Part shown: positions 46,182 to 59,159 of the stretch, piece after piece
How positions within the stretch are numbered: position 1 is the first letter of the stretch
Layout of the letters: each line of letters opens with the position of its first letter
Assembly: GCF_000715075.1 (NCBI RefSeq)
Contig: NC_134081.1
Span: forward strand, 109,790,108-109,854,107
DNA from: Nicotiana tabacum
Taxonomy: Eukaryota; Streptophyta; Magnoliopsida; Solanales; Solanaceae
Direction of reading: 5' to 3'
Length of the DNA: 64,000 nucleotides
The notes under the pieces: generated by a model
What the model was told of the DNA's origin: nothing
The model's database searches: none
The model's input: the letters and a program-made list of their open reading frames with translations, nothing else
Translations under genes and position numbers: made by a program

Positions 46182-47261
46182 ACAAATCAACTCGACATGA
46201 TGATATGAAGTATCAATGAATGACAACAGAGACTAAGATATGATATGTAAGTGATAGATATGACTGAATACACCATTGTAAATTTAAACAAATAGTTCAA
46301 CAATAATACGACCCATGTGGGTCCCAAAATATATTGGCGCGTAGCCAAATCATGATCTTTAACATGAGTTTCAGCTCAATTTCTCTAACACGTGGAGGAT
46401 GTGCGAATAATGTCATTTATTTAATTATGCAACTTCCACGGAATCAATTAGGTCACAATTCCTATGATGCACGCCCGTCACCTAGTGTGTGCATCATCAC
46501 CAAACAATTCATACAACATGTAATTTAGGGATTCATACCCTCAGAACCAAGTTTAGAAGTATTACTTATCTCAAACCGTGAAATTCTTTATTCCGCTATG
46601 TCCTTGCCACGAGAATTGGTCTCCAAATGCCTCGTATCTAGCCACAATCAATTTGATTCAGTCAATACCAATTATTGTAATAATTCCATAAGGAAATACT
46701 AATTTTCCAATAAAAATCCAAAATTAACTCAAAAATTGCCTGTGAGGCCCACATCTCGGAACCCGATAAAAGTTATAAAATATGAACGCCCATCCAACCA
46801 CGAGTCCAACCATATAAATTTTACCAATTTCTGACATCAACTCGACCCTCAAATCTTAAGTTAAAGTCTTTGAAGATTTCTACCATGTTTAACTCAATCT
46901 TTACCCATTTGAACTCAACAATCTTTCCACAACCCTTATTGGTATGTGTATGTATAAATGGTACTCTTACACACAAGAATCATACTCTTAATCTCCCATC
47001 TTTTATCCAAAAAATCAAAATTGAAGAATTGGGGAAAAGATATTCTTACCTCTCTGAAGCCGTAGCAAGATCCTTGTGAAATCTTCACGTCTTGAACAAG
47101 AATTGATGAACAATTGACTAAGTCTTCACTTTCTCTCTCTAAAATGCTCTCACCTCTCTCTAAAATATCAGATAAAACCCTACAAAATGACCCACAATAG
47201 TGTTTTATAAGAATGGGGTCGGGTTTATAAAACCAGAAAAATTAAACCTCGAAACACATTC

Positions 47262-47530
47262 TGTGGTCGCATATGCGACTGCATAATGCTTCTGCGGCTC
47301 GCGGAATGGCCGCGAAATGTGGCCTCCGGAACTGGGCAAGGCCGCCTCAGCATGCGGTCGTTATGCAGTCCGCAGACCTGTTCTGCGGTCGCATAATGCA
47401 CCGCATAACTGATCTGCGGCCGCATAATGCGCCGCATATTTTCCTCCACACTTGCCCCTCTCCTGATCCACTTTGCGACCATTATGCGGTCCGCAGAGTG
47501 ATTCTGCGACCGCATAGTGGTCGCAGAAAT
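47262..47530. repeat. CpG-rich cluster of palindromic words in the solo LTR
   Basis: Repeated variants of ctgcggtcgcataatgc and their inverses in an otherwise AT-rich LTR. A perfect 10-bp stem, ttctgcgacc (47502-47511) and ggtcgcagaa (47519-47528), encloses a 7-base loop. Two related words, gttctgcggtcgcataatg and gatctgcggccgcataatg, lie about 36 bp apart at 47380-47435. Confidence 0.75.
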
Positions 47531-47794
47531 GACCCTTTTTCCGACAAAAAATTTCTCTTACACATTGGTGCATTGTTCAAAACCTTTTACTAATTAACTT
47601 ACCTCAGCACCACAAAACCTTTTTAACTTAAGTTTTAAACCTTCGAACTAAGTGCTCTAAATTATTCCAAACCACACCGGACCTGAACCAATTAACCCGA
47701 TAAATCATAAAATAACTAAAAATAATAACTTGAGCAGTAAATGGGGAGACAGGGTTGTAATACTTAAAATGACCGGCTAGGTCGTTACATTCAC

Positions 47795-48192
47795 CCCCGA
47801 TAGAAGAACTGACCGCGACCGAAATAACAGGTCGTTGCAGGACAAAGAGGTATTGGATTACCGGGATTCCACTTATCCTAGACTGTCAGAGTATAATTTC
47901 TATGTTAGCGTAGTGGAGCTGGTATTGGCAATGAGAAACATCAAGAAAGCACGGTTTCCGAGGCCGATGAGATCCGATCCCGGCTAGAGGCATCCTAATT
48001 TATGGTGCAAATATCACGGGACTCGTGGCCACCAAACTAAGGACTGCCGATATCTGCACGAGGTAGAAACACTGTTAAAGAACGACCATCTCAGGGAATT
48101 CTTAAGCGACCGGGCCAAGAACAATTACGGTCTCAACCAAGACAACATAGAACCCTCGAAGATAGGGAAGATCCTCCTAGACTATCTATCAA
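47795..48192 (+). pseudogene. gag: gypsy-3 gag, 3' part with zinc finger
   Basis: The frame continues from before the solo LTR (basic DRRTDRDRNNRSLQDKE). NLWCKYHGTRGHQTKDC near 47998-48050 supplies a Cys/His zinc-binding motif (C-x2-H-type) typical of Tat gag C-termini, then HLREFLSDRAKNNYG. At least one stop is present (47985 region). It would contribute RNA binding. Confidence 0.8.
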
Positions 48193-48193
48193 C

Positions 48194-48700
48194 ATGATTT
48201 TCATGGGTAACGAGATTAACGATATGACTTTCACGGCAGCCAAGAAGACAAAGGTATCAGTGACTCATAGGAAGAGACTTCGGGAGGTCGCCGAAGACGA
48301 TATCACTTTCACGGAAGAAGATGCAGATGGACTTCTTCTACTATACAATGATGCCCTCGTAATTTCTCTTAACGTTCTAGATTTCAAAATTAAACGTATT
48401 TTGGTTGACCCAAAAAGTTCAGCCAACATCATTCAATGGAGGGTACTGGAGCAAGCCAAACTTACCGGAAGCATAATTCCGACAATAAATCTCCTCACTG
48501 GGTTCAACTTAGTGAGTGTGACAACCCGGGGCGAGATCTTGCTGCCCATGAATGCCGACGGGGTCACGAATACCACCTTATTTGAAGTTGTGGATAGCGA
48601 CATGGGCTACAACATAATTCTTGGCAGACCATGGTTACATGAGTTGAAAGTCGTGCTATCAACATATCACCAATTGCTGAAATTCTCGACTCCAGAGTGA
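48194..48700 (+). pseudogene. pol: gypsy-3 protease
   Basis: A 168-codon open frame. KRILVDPKSSANIIQWRVL holds the aspartic protease site near 48391-48447. The usual DPGSS-type loop has Lys in place of Gly, so activity is doubtful. YNIILGRPWLHELK (48610) is the second conserved block. Upstream EEDADGLLLLYNDALVISL is the family's lead-in. The stop at 48698 closes the frame before the RT linker. Confidence 0.85.
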
Positions 48701-48754
48701 ATCAAAAAAATAAAAGGAGATCAACCGACAGCAAGAGCAAAATAACTCGAACAA

Positions 48755-49815
48755 GTGGCTTTGTTCGAGAAATTCCTGGAGAGAAAATGTCACTTGGGGA
48801 CAAGACTGAACCCCAAACTCAGGACAGGATTTATTAATTTCCTTAAAATTAACGTTGATTGTTTCGCATGGTCACATACAGATATGATAGGTATTCTACT
48901 AGAGGTGGTCATGCACAAACTAAGCCTGGACCCATGCGTCCCACTGATAAGGAAGAAGAAGCGCCCAGTAGCCGAGGTCAGAAATAGATTTGTCAAAGAA
49001 GTGGTAACTCGTTTACTTGACATCAGTTCAATCCGGGCGGTATTACCTCCTGGCTAACTAATGTAGTCGTAGTTCCAAAAAATAAAATTCATATGTGCAT
49101 AGATTATAAAGACTTGAATAAGGCGTACCCGAAAGACTCGTTCCCGCTGCCGAACATCGATCAAATGATTGATGCCACAGCCGGGCATGAGTTAATGAGT
49201 TTCCTCGATGTCTACTCCGGGTACAATCAAATTAAGATTAACTCGGAGGATCGAGAAAAAACTTTGTCCATAACAAATTTCAGCACATATTGTTATAATG
49301 TGATGCCCTTCGGGCTTAAAAATGCCGGAGCCACTTATCAGAGGATTGTGAATAAAATGTTCGAAAACAAAATATGTAAAACAATGGAAGTATACATAGA
49401 TGATATGCTGGTCAAGTCTTTGAATTTAGGTGACCATTTAAAACACCTCCAAGAAACCTTCGATATCCTAAGGAAGCACAATATGAAGCTCAATCCCAAG
49501 AAATGCGCGTTCCGAGTTAACTCCGGCAAATTCTTGGGTTTCCTGGTGTCACAAAGAGGGATCGAAGTCAATCCCGATAAGATCAAAGCCATAGAGGACA
49601 TCCTAGATCAGCTAACAAGTGTGAAAGAAGTCCAAAGGCTAACTAGAAGATTCGTCGCTCTAAGCAGGTTCATTTCTCGGTCTTTGAAAATTTGTCATCA
49701 TTTTTTCTCTCTTTTGAAAAAGAAGAACAACTTCGAATGGACTCCAGAATGCCAACATGCCTTAAAAGACATAAAATGTTTTCTATCAAGCCCTCCGCTA
49801 CTATCAAAACCGTAA
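48755..49815 (+). pseudogene. pol: gypsy-3 reverse transcriptase
   Basis: A lead-in (LDPCVPLIRKKKRP) precedes a frame break near 49055. The RT core then runs open at 49093-49815: CIDYKDLNKAYPKDSFPLP, FLDVYSGYNQIKI, YCYNVMPFGLKNAGATY, and the catalytic VYIDDMLVKS (49390), KLNPKKCAFRVNSGKFLGF. YIDD replaces YVDD. The core domain has no stop over about 240 codons and is better kept than its surroundings. Confidence 0.92.
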
Positions 49816-50620
49816 GAAGGCGAACAGTTGCTGGTATACTTAGTGGTCTCGGAGGTAGTAGTAAGTGTCGTTCTAGTCCGGGAGGATGAAGGTACGCAAT
49901 CTATTGTCTATTATGTTAGCAAAATTTTGTCGGGAGCGTAAACTCGTTATCCGCACCTTCAAAAACTGGCCTTAGCTCTTGTAGTCGCCTCTCGAAAGCT
50001 TAGGCCTTATTTTCAGTACCACCCAATAGTCATTGTGACAATTCTTTCCCTGCGGAATGTGCTTCACAAACCTGAGTTTTCAAGTCGGCTGGCCAAATGG
50101 GCAGTTAAAATTAGAAAATTTGATATTGAGCATAAGCCCAGGACTGTAATCAAATCACAATTTTTGGCCGACTTCGTGGCCCATTTCAGTCTTGGGCTAC
50201 TACCTTTGGTCTCAAAAGAAGTGGTGATGGTGTCGGAAACGACATCAGGAGTTTTGACCTTATTCCCGGATGGAGCTTCCATTGTGAAAGGGTCCGGGCT
50301 CGGGGTGGTCTTAATCACGCACTCGGGAGAAACCCTTAGGCAAGCCCTAAAAATTATTCCCTTGACTAACAATGAAGCCGAGTATAAAGCATTAATTGCA
50401 GGACTCGAATTGGGCCGGGGACTTGGTTCCGAGGTCATAGAAATGAAATGTGATTCGCAACTGGTGGTAAACTAAGTTTATGGCATCTTTGACACAAAGG
50501 AGGAACACATGCAACAATATGTGATTAAGGTTTAAACTTTTCTCACATGGTTCAGGGAGTGGTCGATCACCCATATCCCGAGAGAAGAAAATGTAGAAGT
50601 AGATGCATTGGCTAATTTTG
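49816..50620 (+). pseudogene. pol: gypsy-3 RNase H and second (archaeal-type) RNase H
   Basis: Remnants of the first RNase H (49816-50160) are frame-broken. The second RNase H is clear: LTLFPDGASIVKGSGLG (D, 50257), TNNEAEYKALIAGLELG (E, 50365), EMKCDSQLVVN (D, 50440) and a distal HIPREENVEVDALANFG (D, 50570-50620). A stop at 50473 separates the last motif. Dual RNase H supports Tat membership. Confidence 0.85.
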
Positions 50621-50748
50621 GGTCGTACACAGAGATGAAGGGATCAGATTCTGGTACTGCCGTGCAGCTCATGCATTCGGTATTAGATGTGGACGGCTAT
50701 TGTGAAGTAAATACAACCAACCTAGTCTGGGACTGAAGGAATGAGTTT

Positions 50749-51790
50749 ATCGATTACCTTAAACATGACAAGCTGGCCGAGGACCCGAAGGCATCCCGGG
50801 CACTCTGCACAAAAGCAGCTCGCTACGGATGGAATATGACACGAAGGCATTCATTCAGAAATGCGACAAGTGTCAACGCCATGCGCTGTTGGTTCATCAA
50901 CCGTCAGAACTATTGCATTCGGTACTGTCCCCATGGCCATTCATAAAATGGGGGATAGATATAGTTGGGTCGCTGCCACCGGGTCCTGGGAAGGTAAGAT
51001 TTCTTTTAATTTTGACTGATTACTTCACTAAATGGGTTGAGGCAGGTCCCTACCAAAAGATCGGTGAACATGAAATAGTTGATTTCCAGTGGGAAAATAT
51101 AATTTGTCTGTTCAGAATATCGAAGGAGATTGCCTGCGACAATAGACCATAATTCATAGGCTCCAAGGTTACAAAATTTCTTGAAGACCCGAAAATTAAA
51201 AGAGTCACATCTTTACCATACCACCCGAGTGAAAATGGGTAGGTAGAGTCAACCAATAAGGTGATCATTCAAAACCTCAAAAAGGTTGGAAGAAGACAAA
51301 GGCAAGTGGCCCGAAGAGTTACCGGGAGTACTTTGGGCATACCGAACAATGGCCAAGTCAAGCACGGGAGAGACACCCTTCTCTCTTGTATACGGTGAGA
51401 AGCTCTAATCCCGATGGAAGTAGGAGAACCTAATTTGCGGTACTTCCAGGCGGACGAAAAAGCAAATAATGAGGCATTTCTGGTCAAACTAGAGCTGCTT
51501 GGCGAATGCAGGGACTTGCCGTATATAAGAATGGTGGCTCAGAAATAAAGGATGGAAAGATACTATAACTGGAGGGTCAATCTCCATTTTTTTAAAGTGG
51601 GAGACTTGGTTTTGAGAAAAGTGACTCAGAATACCCGGGAGCTCAATGCAGGAAAGCTAGGTCTGACGTAGGAAGACCCCTATCGGGTTTCAACTGTCAC
51701 CGGAAAAGGGTTATACGAACTAGAGAACAAGACAGAATCAAATTTCCAAGCAACTGGAATGTGACTCACCTCAAAAGGTATTGCTACTGA
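50749..51790 (+). pseudogene. pol: gypsy-3 integrase, zinc domain deleted
   Basis: EYxxHxKLxEDPKASRAL-type lead-in is present (50755-50815), but the sequence then jumps to EYDTKAFIQKCDKCQRHA (50832). Most of the HHCC domain is missing. The core follows: D (WGIDIVGSLPPGPGK, 50950), D (IACDNRP, 51133) and E ([12 protein letters not shown], 51230-51265), with stops at 51150 and 51240. The C-terminal part is shifted and broken to about 51790. It is followed to 52693 by non-coding sequence in which I see no gene. Confidence 0.85.
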
Positions 51791-52693
51791 TGGATCCTGC
51801 TTATACTGAAAGTATGTGCTGCACTCATTTTCCGTTCGCCCAATTTTTGTCCCAAATTGGTTTTTTCTAGAAAGGTTTTCAACTTGGCAGCAACGGAAAG
51901 CATACTACGAAAGAAGCATCGTCAGCAAAGTTAAGACCTTTAAATGACAAGGCACTGAAATAACAAGCCACTAGGGGATGGTTAGATAATCTTTGGCTAG
52001 ATGGTAAAGTTCTTAACGAGAAACGAAGCTTTCCATCAAATCAAATATTATCCAACCGTTCATAAGTGTTTTTCCTCAAAGGAGCAAGACTTCCAATGCT
52101 CCAGTTCTCATTCTTCGCATTCGAACACTGGGGGAAATAATATGAGAATACGGCAACTTGATTGCCACGAGAACCGGGACTACGAGACCTGGGAATAATA
52201 ATGTCTCATCGGTACTAGGGACTACTCAGCTAGCCCCGTAGAAATAAGTTGTACAAATTAGCCACATATATTGACAAATTCTTTTCTTTCAGCAAATGAA
52301 TGCTTATGCACTTTTGAAGATAGAAGGAATAAAATGAAGTTCTTTTATTTTTATCTTGTTTCTTGTCCACATGATGAATTGATTTTATCATTTGAAACTT
52401 AACTAAAAACATCAAATGCTAGTGCTAGAATGAATAGCAGACGTCCTCTTCAAGAGCACCGTATACATAAGAGGGCCCTCTCTTCTGAAACCCTTATAGT
52501 AAAGGGTTGGTTCTGGAAGAGTTTATGCCCGGAACCCAAAGAAAATACACCTAAAGCCTTACTTAATTCGACACAAAAGGAATGAACTTTGCGCAATACT
52601 TAAACAAAAGATCCTTATTATTTATTAAACATGCCAAGCGGTATGAATACAAAGATACAAAAGAAGACAACAAAAGAAAAGTAAGCAAAAAGG

Positions 52694-55469
52694 CTAAACT
52701 TCGTCGCCACCGGAACTCGGAGGAAGAGAGGCATCTACACCCTTCGGGAGAGGTAGGAGGATCCGCCGTCGGGATAGGATCTTGACCATCATCATCATTC
52801 TCTTCAAGTTCCTCCTCGGTTCCCGAAAACTCAAAACCGGGACTAGAAGAGTCAGTTGCATCAGGCTGAGCTGGGAGGCATTCTCGAGCAGTTAACTCCA
52901 GCATTCGGGCCTTGGCAATCTCATCATCGATATCAATAACGCCCTCTTTGGCCTCTTCCAAGGTTTTCCTCCTCATATGATACATATAGTATGTTTTTTC
53001 AATAATGAGGGAATCCCCTTGGTGCTGAAAATTTGCTTTAAGCCTATAAACCTCGGTCAAAAGGTCATCCTGCTCGGATCTCATAGCACTAAGGCTAAGA
53101 TCAAGATCACAGATTATGGTTATGTGAACCTTATTTTAATCCATGATCTTCTTATACCTATCCTCCATCTAGGCCCGCTTCTCCTCGGAAACAGTAGCCT
53201 CTTCAGATTTGGAGTTCAAAGCTGCCTCTAAATTATTTGCACGTTCGATGGAGGCAGACTCGTGCTCGGTAGTAGCAAGAGAAGTATCTTCAGATTCATC
53301 CCACTTAGCCTTTGCATCATAAAGTTGTGCATGCAACTGAGTGGCTTCTTGGCTGTGAGTCATCACATCCTGCTCAATCTATTGCAATTGGGCCTCATGC
53401 TCTACCGCTTCAGCAGCCTTCGCTTCTAATACCGGGAGGCGCATGACGAGTTGGTTCATCTCGGCCAATAGTTGATCCCGCTCTGACATAAGTCCTTCTT
53501 TGTCAAGGATCAATCTTTGAAGGCCCTCAGAAGCGAGGAAGTTGGCCTATAAAATAAATATCGAAGTCAGAAACCATGTTGTAACAAACGAATAGAAATA
53601 AGTAGTAAAAAGAACAAGTACAATACCGCTTCTGTATTGTGCATAGTGTTATTTTACATACACTTCCCTAAAAGAGAGTGTATTTTCTTCTTATCTTTCT
53701 CTAAAGCCAGCAACTTCAGGTAATTGGCGAGCTCCACTGGTCTGGACAACAGATGACACTCCTTTAAAATCGAGAGAGAGATACTACTCCTCCCTTGGGG
53801 ATCTGCAGGAGCGGGTGAATAGTTGTGACCTAAATTCTTGTGGTCGGGGGACTAGCATCCTTCTCTCGGGCATCAGCAGCCAGCGGAAGAGATGTAGAAA
53901 CTACTGGTGATGAAGGCATGGTCGGTGTGGAGGGAGATGAAGTTGATGGTGTTGTAGGTTGAGAAACAGCTGCGGCAGAGGCAATGATGTTTGTTAGTTT
54001 CTCACCACCCGAAAGCAGAAGAGGCCCAGTACTCGACTTCATAGAACCGGAAGTAGCAACTGGGACCGAAAAGGGAGAATTAACATTCTCCACTAAGTCA
54101 AATTCTCCCTAGAGTGCTCGGACACAGCCCTCGGTTGGGGTTCTATGCTCCCCACATTGAGCATTTTGTTGAGATGATAAAGATCATTGTCTTCTTTGAA
54201 GGGAAGCCTCTTCATCACTGGCTTCCCCATCATCATCAATGACCACAGTGGCTGTAGCTGGCTCAGGTGTGGCCTTCTTTATTTTCTTATTTTTACCCCC
54301 GGTTGAGGAATAATGCCACCTTTTTGGTTGCTTGTTTTCTAGCTGGGGACTCCAAGAAGAAGCACCTGCACCGGAAGCAGTCCTGAGGGCACCAGTCCGG
54401 GTGAGCCTCATGTAACAACCTCGCAACCTCTGCGGGATCGTCCAAAACATCCTCCTCAGGGCAGAAAACAGAACCCTGTGGAAGACCTGAATTAAATAAA
54501 AAGGTAGGATTAGCAGATTTTCTTACGTACAAAGGTGGAACGAAGGAAGAGTTAGTTTACCGTGGTTCTTGGCCCTCTACCCGTACTTGGGGGGAAACTA
54601 CTTCCACCGGCGGGTCTATGGCATAGTGATATCCAGAATCTTCTGAACCTATCGGTTCAGGCCGTGAACTCTTGGTGGTGTCCACCGAGTAGTTGAGATA
54701 ACGAAAGAAAAAAGGTTAACAATGCCAAGGGACAATCGTTTTCGAAGAAAGAGGTAGATTTTGAACTTATGTGAACGATTCCAGGATTTGGAGAAAGATG
54801 GAGTTGTAGCCGGGATGATGTCCCTGCTAGCAATGACGACAAATCACTCCATCCATCCACGGTCATTGTCGTCATCCATGCTGGTAAGAAAAGCATGGTG
54901 GCCACGCTTGCTAAAGTTTATTACTCCCCCACGAAAGATTTTGGGGGAGTAGAGGTTCATTATATGAGCCAAGGTGAGGGGCTCCTTCGTTTCCAAGCAC
55001 ATTTATTGTAGACTATGAACCGTTCGCCACACGGAGGGGCCTACTTATGCCAATCAGACTTGATATCGGTGGCAGAACTCCAAAATCACGAGGTCAAGTC
55101 CCCCGCTCAATGAGAATAGGGCCAAAGTGAAAGGGTACATATAAACGTACGTGAAACCCTTCTTAGTGAAGGTTACTCGCTCCACCAGATCGGGAGCAAT
55201 GATATTTAAGGCATGGCAGTCACAATCCTCCTTCACAGCAGGAATACTGGAAGGACGAATAGAAGAGAGTTATTTATCAACAACCCAAGTTCGAGGGTTT
55301 TAAGAAAGGAACTTCTCTTCGAAATCTTTGGCAGTGTTCAGATGTTTAGGTATGATGGTGCTCACCGTAGGAGGATCAACATCAACATCAACTTCTTTAT
55401 CTTTGCTCCTCTTCGGGCCCTACCGAAGAGAAGACCAGAGTTCTTGGAAGAATTAGTAGAAGAAGCCAT
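52694..55469 (-). pseudogene. Antisense intron-containing accessory gene of gypsy-3
   Basis: Minus strand from ATG 55469 (MASSTNSSKNSGLL) to TAG 52694-52696. Exon 1 is 55469-54561, with a frameshift near 55378 and stops. An intron at 54560-54487 (GTAAAC...TTCAG) restores the frame into GLPQGSVFCPEEDVLDD. Exon 2 is 54486-53627. An intron at 53626-53547 (GTATTG...TATAG) is phase 0. Exon 3 is 53546-52694. The N-terminal part has IIAPDLVERVTF and LYSPKIFRGGVINF blocks seen in retroelement-linked plant proteins of unknown function. The middle is Ser/Pro-rich. The C-terminal third is a probable coiled coil ending in an acidic tail (EEELEENDDDGQDP). A third intron with a mutated donor may lie near 54780-54680. 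Antisense accessory genes in this position are known from Grande-type Tat elements. The biochemical role is unknown. Confidence 0.75.
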
Positions 55470-55835
55470 AATGATAAAAAGATGGTAGAGATTTTTTAAG
55501 AAGATCAAAGAGAGATGAAAGCAAAAGGAAGTTAAGTGCAAAGAAGTTAAGAAAGCTTATGAAGTTGTTAGAAGTGAAAGAAGAAGAATGATGCGTATAA
55601 GTAAAAGTCTAGGCGACTAAAATCGTGGCCATGATTATCTCGAAAACCGGCGAAAATATTGCTAAATCGTGGGGTAACACGTGTTCGGAGTATTAAATGC
55701 GAAGAGACGTGCGTCTTATCAAATGTCAGAAACTTTTCAGAAGGGTTCAGAAAATGTCCCGCCAATAAAGAAATCTTCACCAACTTTCGGATGACACAAA
55801 GTTGTGCCACCGAATAGTAGGGGGACTATTTTTAT

Positions 55836-56437
55836 TGGGTAAAATTGATTTATATTAAATGCTTGAATGATTACATGATACATGTAGCCGGAGAAAGACG
55901 GAAGATGAAGCGAGTGGGAGACAAAACCGAGGATAACAACTTCGGTTGGTATCGGGTAGATCCCAAAGGGAACGCAGTCAACGGAGGAGAATGAATGTTT
56001 GTCATCGGATGACATTTAATGAAGAATATTTTTCAGTATTAAATGCATAGCCGTTGCAGAGAATTTTGGCATTCATGCCCTGCCGTTACATATTCATCAA
56101 TGGTCCCATTATTGTCATTTAAGAGCAGCTTGATCCTAGGATCTTGTTCCAAAGGTATATCTATAAATAAGAGCTTCAACAACCATTGTAGAGAGGAGAT
56201 CTCTGACAAAACTTATGCTATACATTGTTCTCAAGCTAAATAATACTTTATTTTCTGTCTAATATTGTTCTTATCGTTGTCTTCAGAAGCCTTGTTCCTG
56301 GAACCAGGCTGTCTGCTATTTACTTCGATTTCAACGCTAAGTCTTACATTTTTATTTAATTTATTTATCATTTTGGGATCAAACGCTTATCTATAAACCA
56401 CACAACAAATTCAATTGTACCGTTTTACGGGTAAACA
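55836..56437 (+). repeat. gypsy-3 3' LTR
   Basis: 602 bp beginning tgggtaaaattg and ending gggtaaaca, preceded by the purine tract agtaggggga (about 55817-55826). It keeps a better TATA (tctataaataag, about 56159-56170) than the 5' copy. Confidence 0.85.
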
Positions 56438-59159
56438 ATAATATTTCTATTAAAATTTATCCCCTTATAGATTCTAATACGTAGTCGCATTTTGGTAAGG
56501 TTATCCCCAACTTGATTCGATCATGATAAATATGTTTAACACCACAATGGACACTGATATGTACTGTATTCTTAGTGAATGAACTAACCAAAAGAGCTTT
56601 AAAAGTTGCTACTATTTCATTTATTTAAGGTACTTTCACATATCTCCCTTGAAGTTTTGATTTATAATACATGCCCTCTAAAGTTTCAAATATTGCGCCA
56701 ACCTACCTTCTTTAAAATTTTGTGTAACATTCAAGCCTTTTATATTTGTGGATAAATTTGATCCTTTTTATGATTTAATTTTTGTTACTTTTGTTTTAGA
56801 TTTGATCCTTGAGAATTTTGTTTCTTATACTCATCAAATCCGAAATTGCTCATAATGCTATTACAACTTACTATAAGTTACTATTTTACTGTTAAACTTA
56901 ATAATAAAGATGTTTAAGCGTATAGTTGAAAAAAAATTATACTCCGTAGTGTTTACTCCTCTCTCTCATCTCCTTATCGCGATCTCACTCTCATTCCTCT
57001 CTCAAATACCAAATCAAATGTTATGGGTTGTTTTTGGCAGCGATTAATGATTACGATGGAGGATTGATTTAGGATATATTAGTTGTTATCATTTGTAACT
57101 CTAGCAACTTCCTTTGGGGATCATTAGTTAGTAATCTCCTCTTTTCATCTCATATGTTTTTTTAGAACACAAACTAAAAATTAACCCCCTCAAGATGGTA
57201 GAAGTTTATTAAACTAAATCAGTAACACAGAGTTGTAGTGGGGAACTAAGCCAAAACCCTACAATTCATATCTTCTATTTTCATTTTTTTTACTAGCGTT
57301 ATTGTACTCTGAAAGATTAATGATGCATTTTGATGTATTACGTAAATTTTCAACATTTTACCATTTAAATAGTAATATATTGAGTTTTTCTTTCTTTTAT
57401 TGTATTTTACCCATTCGGAATAAGTATATGATTTCTAGAACCTTTACTTTGTCTTAAAAGAAAAATTACTATAGTATCGAGTGAAATGAACATGAATGGA
57501 TATAAAAGATTTATGTAACCATCCACAATTAATTTAAAATTTAGTGCACGTAAAGGATTGATTTTGCAAACAGTAGCGTAGGCACCTTAATTTCACGAAC
57601 ACCACCACTTCATCGAACTTTTTTTTGTAATCTAATATGTATAAATAATAAATAAAATTAAAATATTGGATATAAATATATAAAATAATACTGTTGTCAT
57701 TACAGTAATTTATTCATTTGTTTACTTTTTTAAATATTAACATCGCTTACAAAAATGACTGCATAACCTCCAAGCAAACGATCCTCTCTATAACTTCCAA
57801 AACCAATGTCTTTTCCAGACCTTTTTTAAAGTAACTGAATAAAAATAGAGGAGCTGATGGTAACCAGATGTTGGTTGTGAAAAGATATTAAAATCATTAC
57901 GGAAGTATTATTTTCCCAACAAAAGCTGGGTCAAGGAAAATGCCGTCCACAATCCACGTCCAACAACAAAAGCTCATCTTTTACTGGCCTCACAAAACCA
58001 CAAATTTTATAAACCGCCCACTTGGTTCACTCCAAACCTTGAATTCATAGCCACCTGTGGTTTTGGTCCGACAGCCGTGAGTTAAGTCTGAATTATGATC
58101 ATCAGACGAAGTAAGAAATTTTTCCAAAAATATTTTAAAAAGAGTAAAAATAATTCTACAACGAAGGGTGTTCAATATATATTAGATATCTCTAAAATCT
58201 AATAATTTACATATATATACACTGTAATTTTTTGATGATATAGCCTCGTTCGCGAGCCTCATCAAAATGATTTAACTTGTATACACTCCTACGATATAAT
58301 TAATCTTATCATTATTAATATATTTTACTTTATTATAACAAGTCAGTTACTTTAATTTATATTATCAAGTTAAGTTTATTTTAGAGAGTGTCATATCTGT
58401 TTTTGTAAATTATTTTAATCTGATAAAATAAAAAATTTATTATACACGGTAATTGAACTCATACCACTTCAAGATTTTAGACAGAGTAAGAAAAGCCTAT
58501 GGAAAGACATGAGTGGAGCCAAATCACTTCTCCAGATGTACTTGTTATGTGGCAATTCCAAGTCTCAACCACAGAATAAGATACTTGTTTCACAAGCCAA
58601 AGGTTTTGTAGTTTCAGATTACAGACCTATCAATCTGTCGCCACTCTGCTCCATGCACGTTTGTGTTTTTTTACAAATGGCCCTACTTAATTGAAAAAGA
58701 ATCAAAATTCAGAGAAAGAGGTGTCAAATCAGTAATTCTTGATCACCAAAAAAAAGAAAGAAAAGATTTTATCATTTCTGTAGATGTAGGGGTAAGGATT
58801 TCCATAAACTCAGTAGATGGTGGGGTTCCACTGTTAATGACTTTAATTCTTGGCCATACAATTCTTCTTCTTCTTTCTTTAGTGATCTAAAATTTGACTT
58901 GGTAGCCACTCATCAACCAAATATCATGGTTCATAATTTCATATAACATTCTACTTCCCCTACCCCCCCCCCTTCCTGGCAATACCCAAGATCCTCTTTT
59001 GAAGTTTCTTGCCTTAATTTTTCTTAAGAGAAACCCGATCATTTTAAGCCAATTTACTTAATTAACCCTTAAGAAATAACATAATTGATTTTATACCATC
59101 AACGTATAGTGAAATGGATAAATTCCTCCAAAAAGTGTTTTCTTTAATGGGTTGCAACA
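56438..59159. other. Intergenic sequence
   Basis: About 2.7 kb of AT-rich DNA. Several short open frames occur but none has a domain, codon pattern or start context I can support. There is a poly-C run near 58965. No RNA gene or element boundary was recognised. Confidence 0.55.

Noticed and set aside
47225..47593. Cys/Arg/His-rich open frames on both strands
   Set aside because: They arise from the palindromic CpG-rich repeats of the solo LTR and are mirror products of the same words.
58509..58694. Open frame with a LINE-like DYRPINLSPLC string
   Set aside because: The resemblance is a few residues only. No other LINE reverse transcriptase block lies nearby in any frame.
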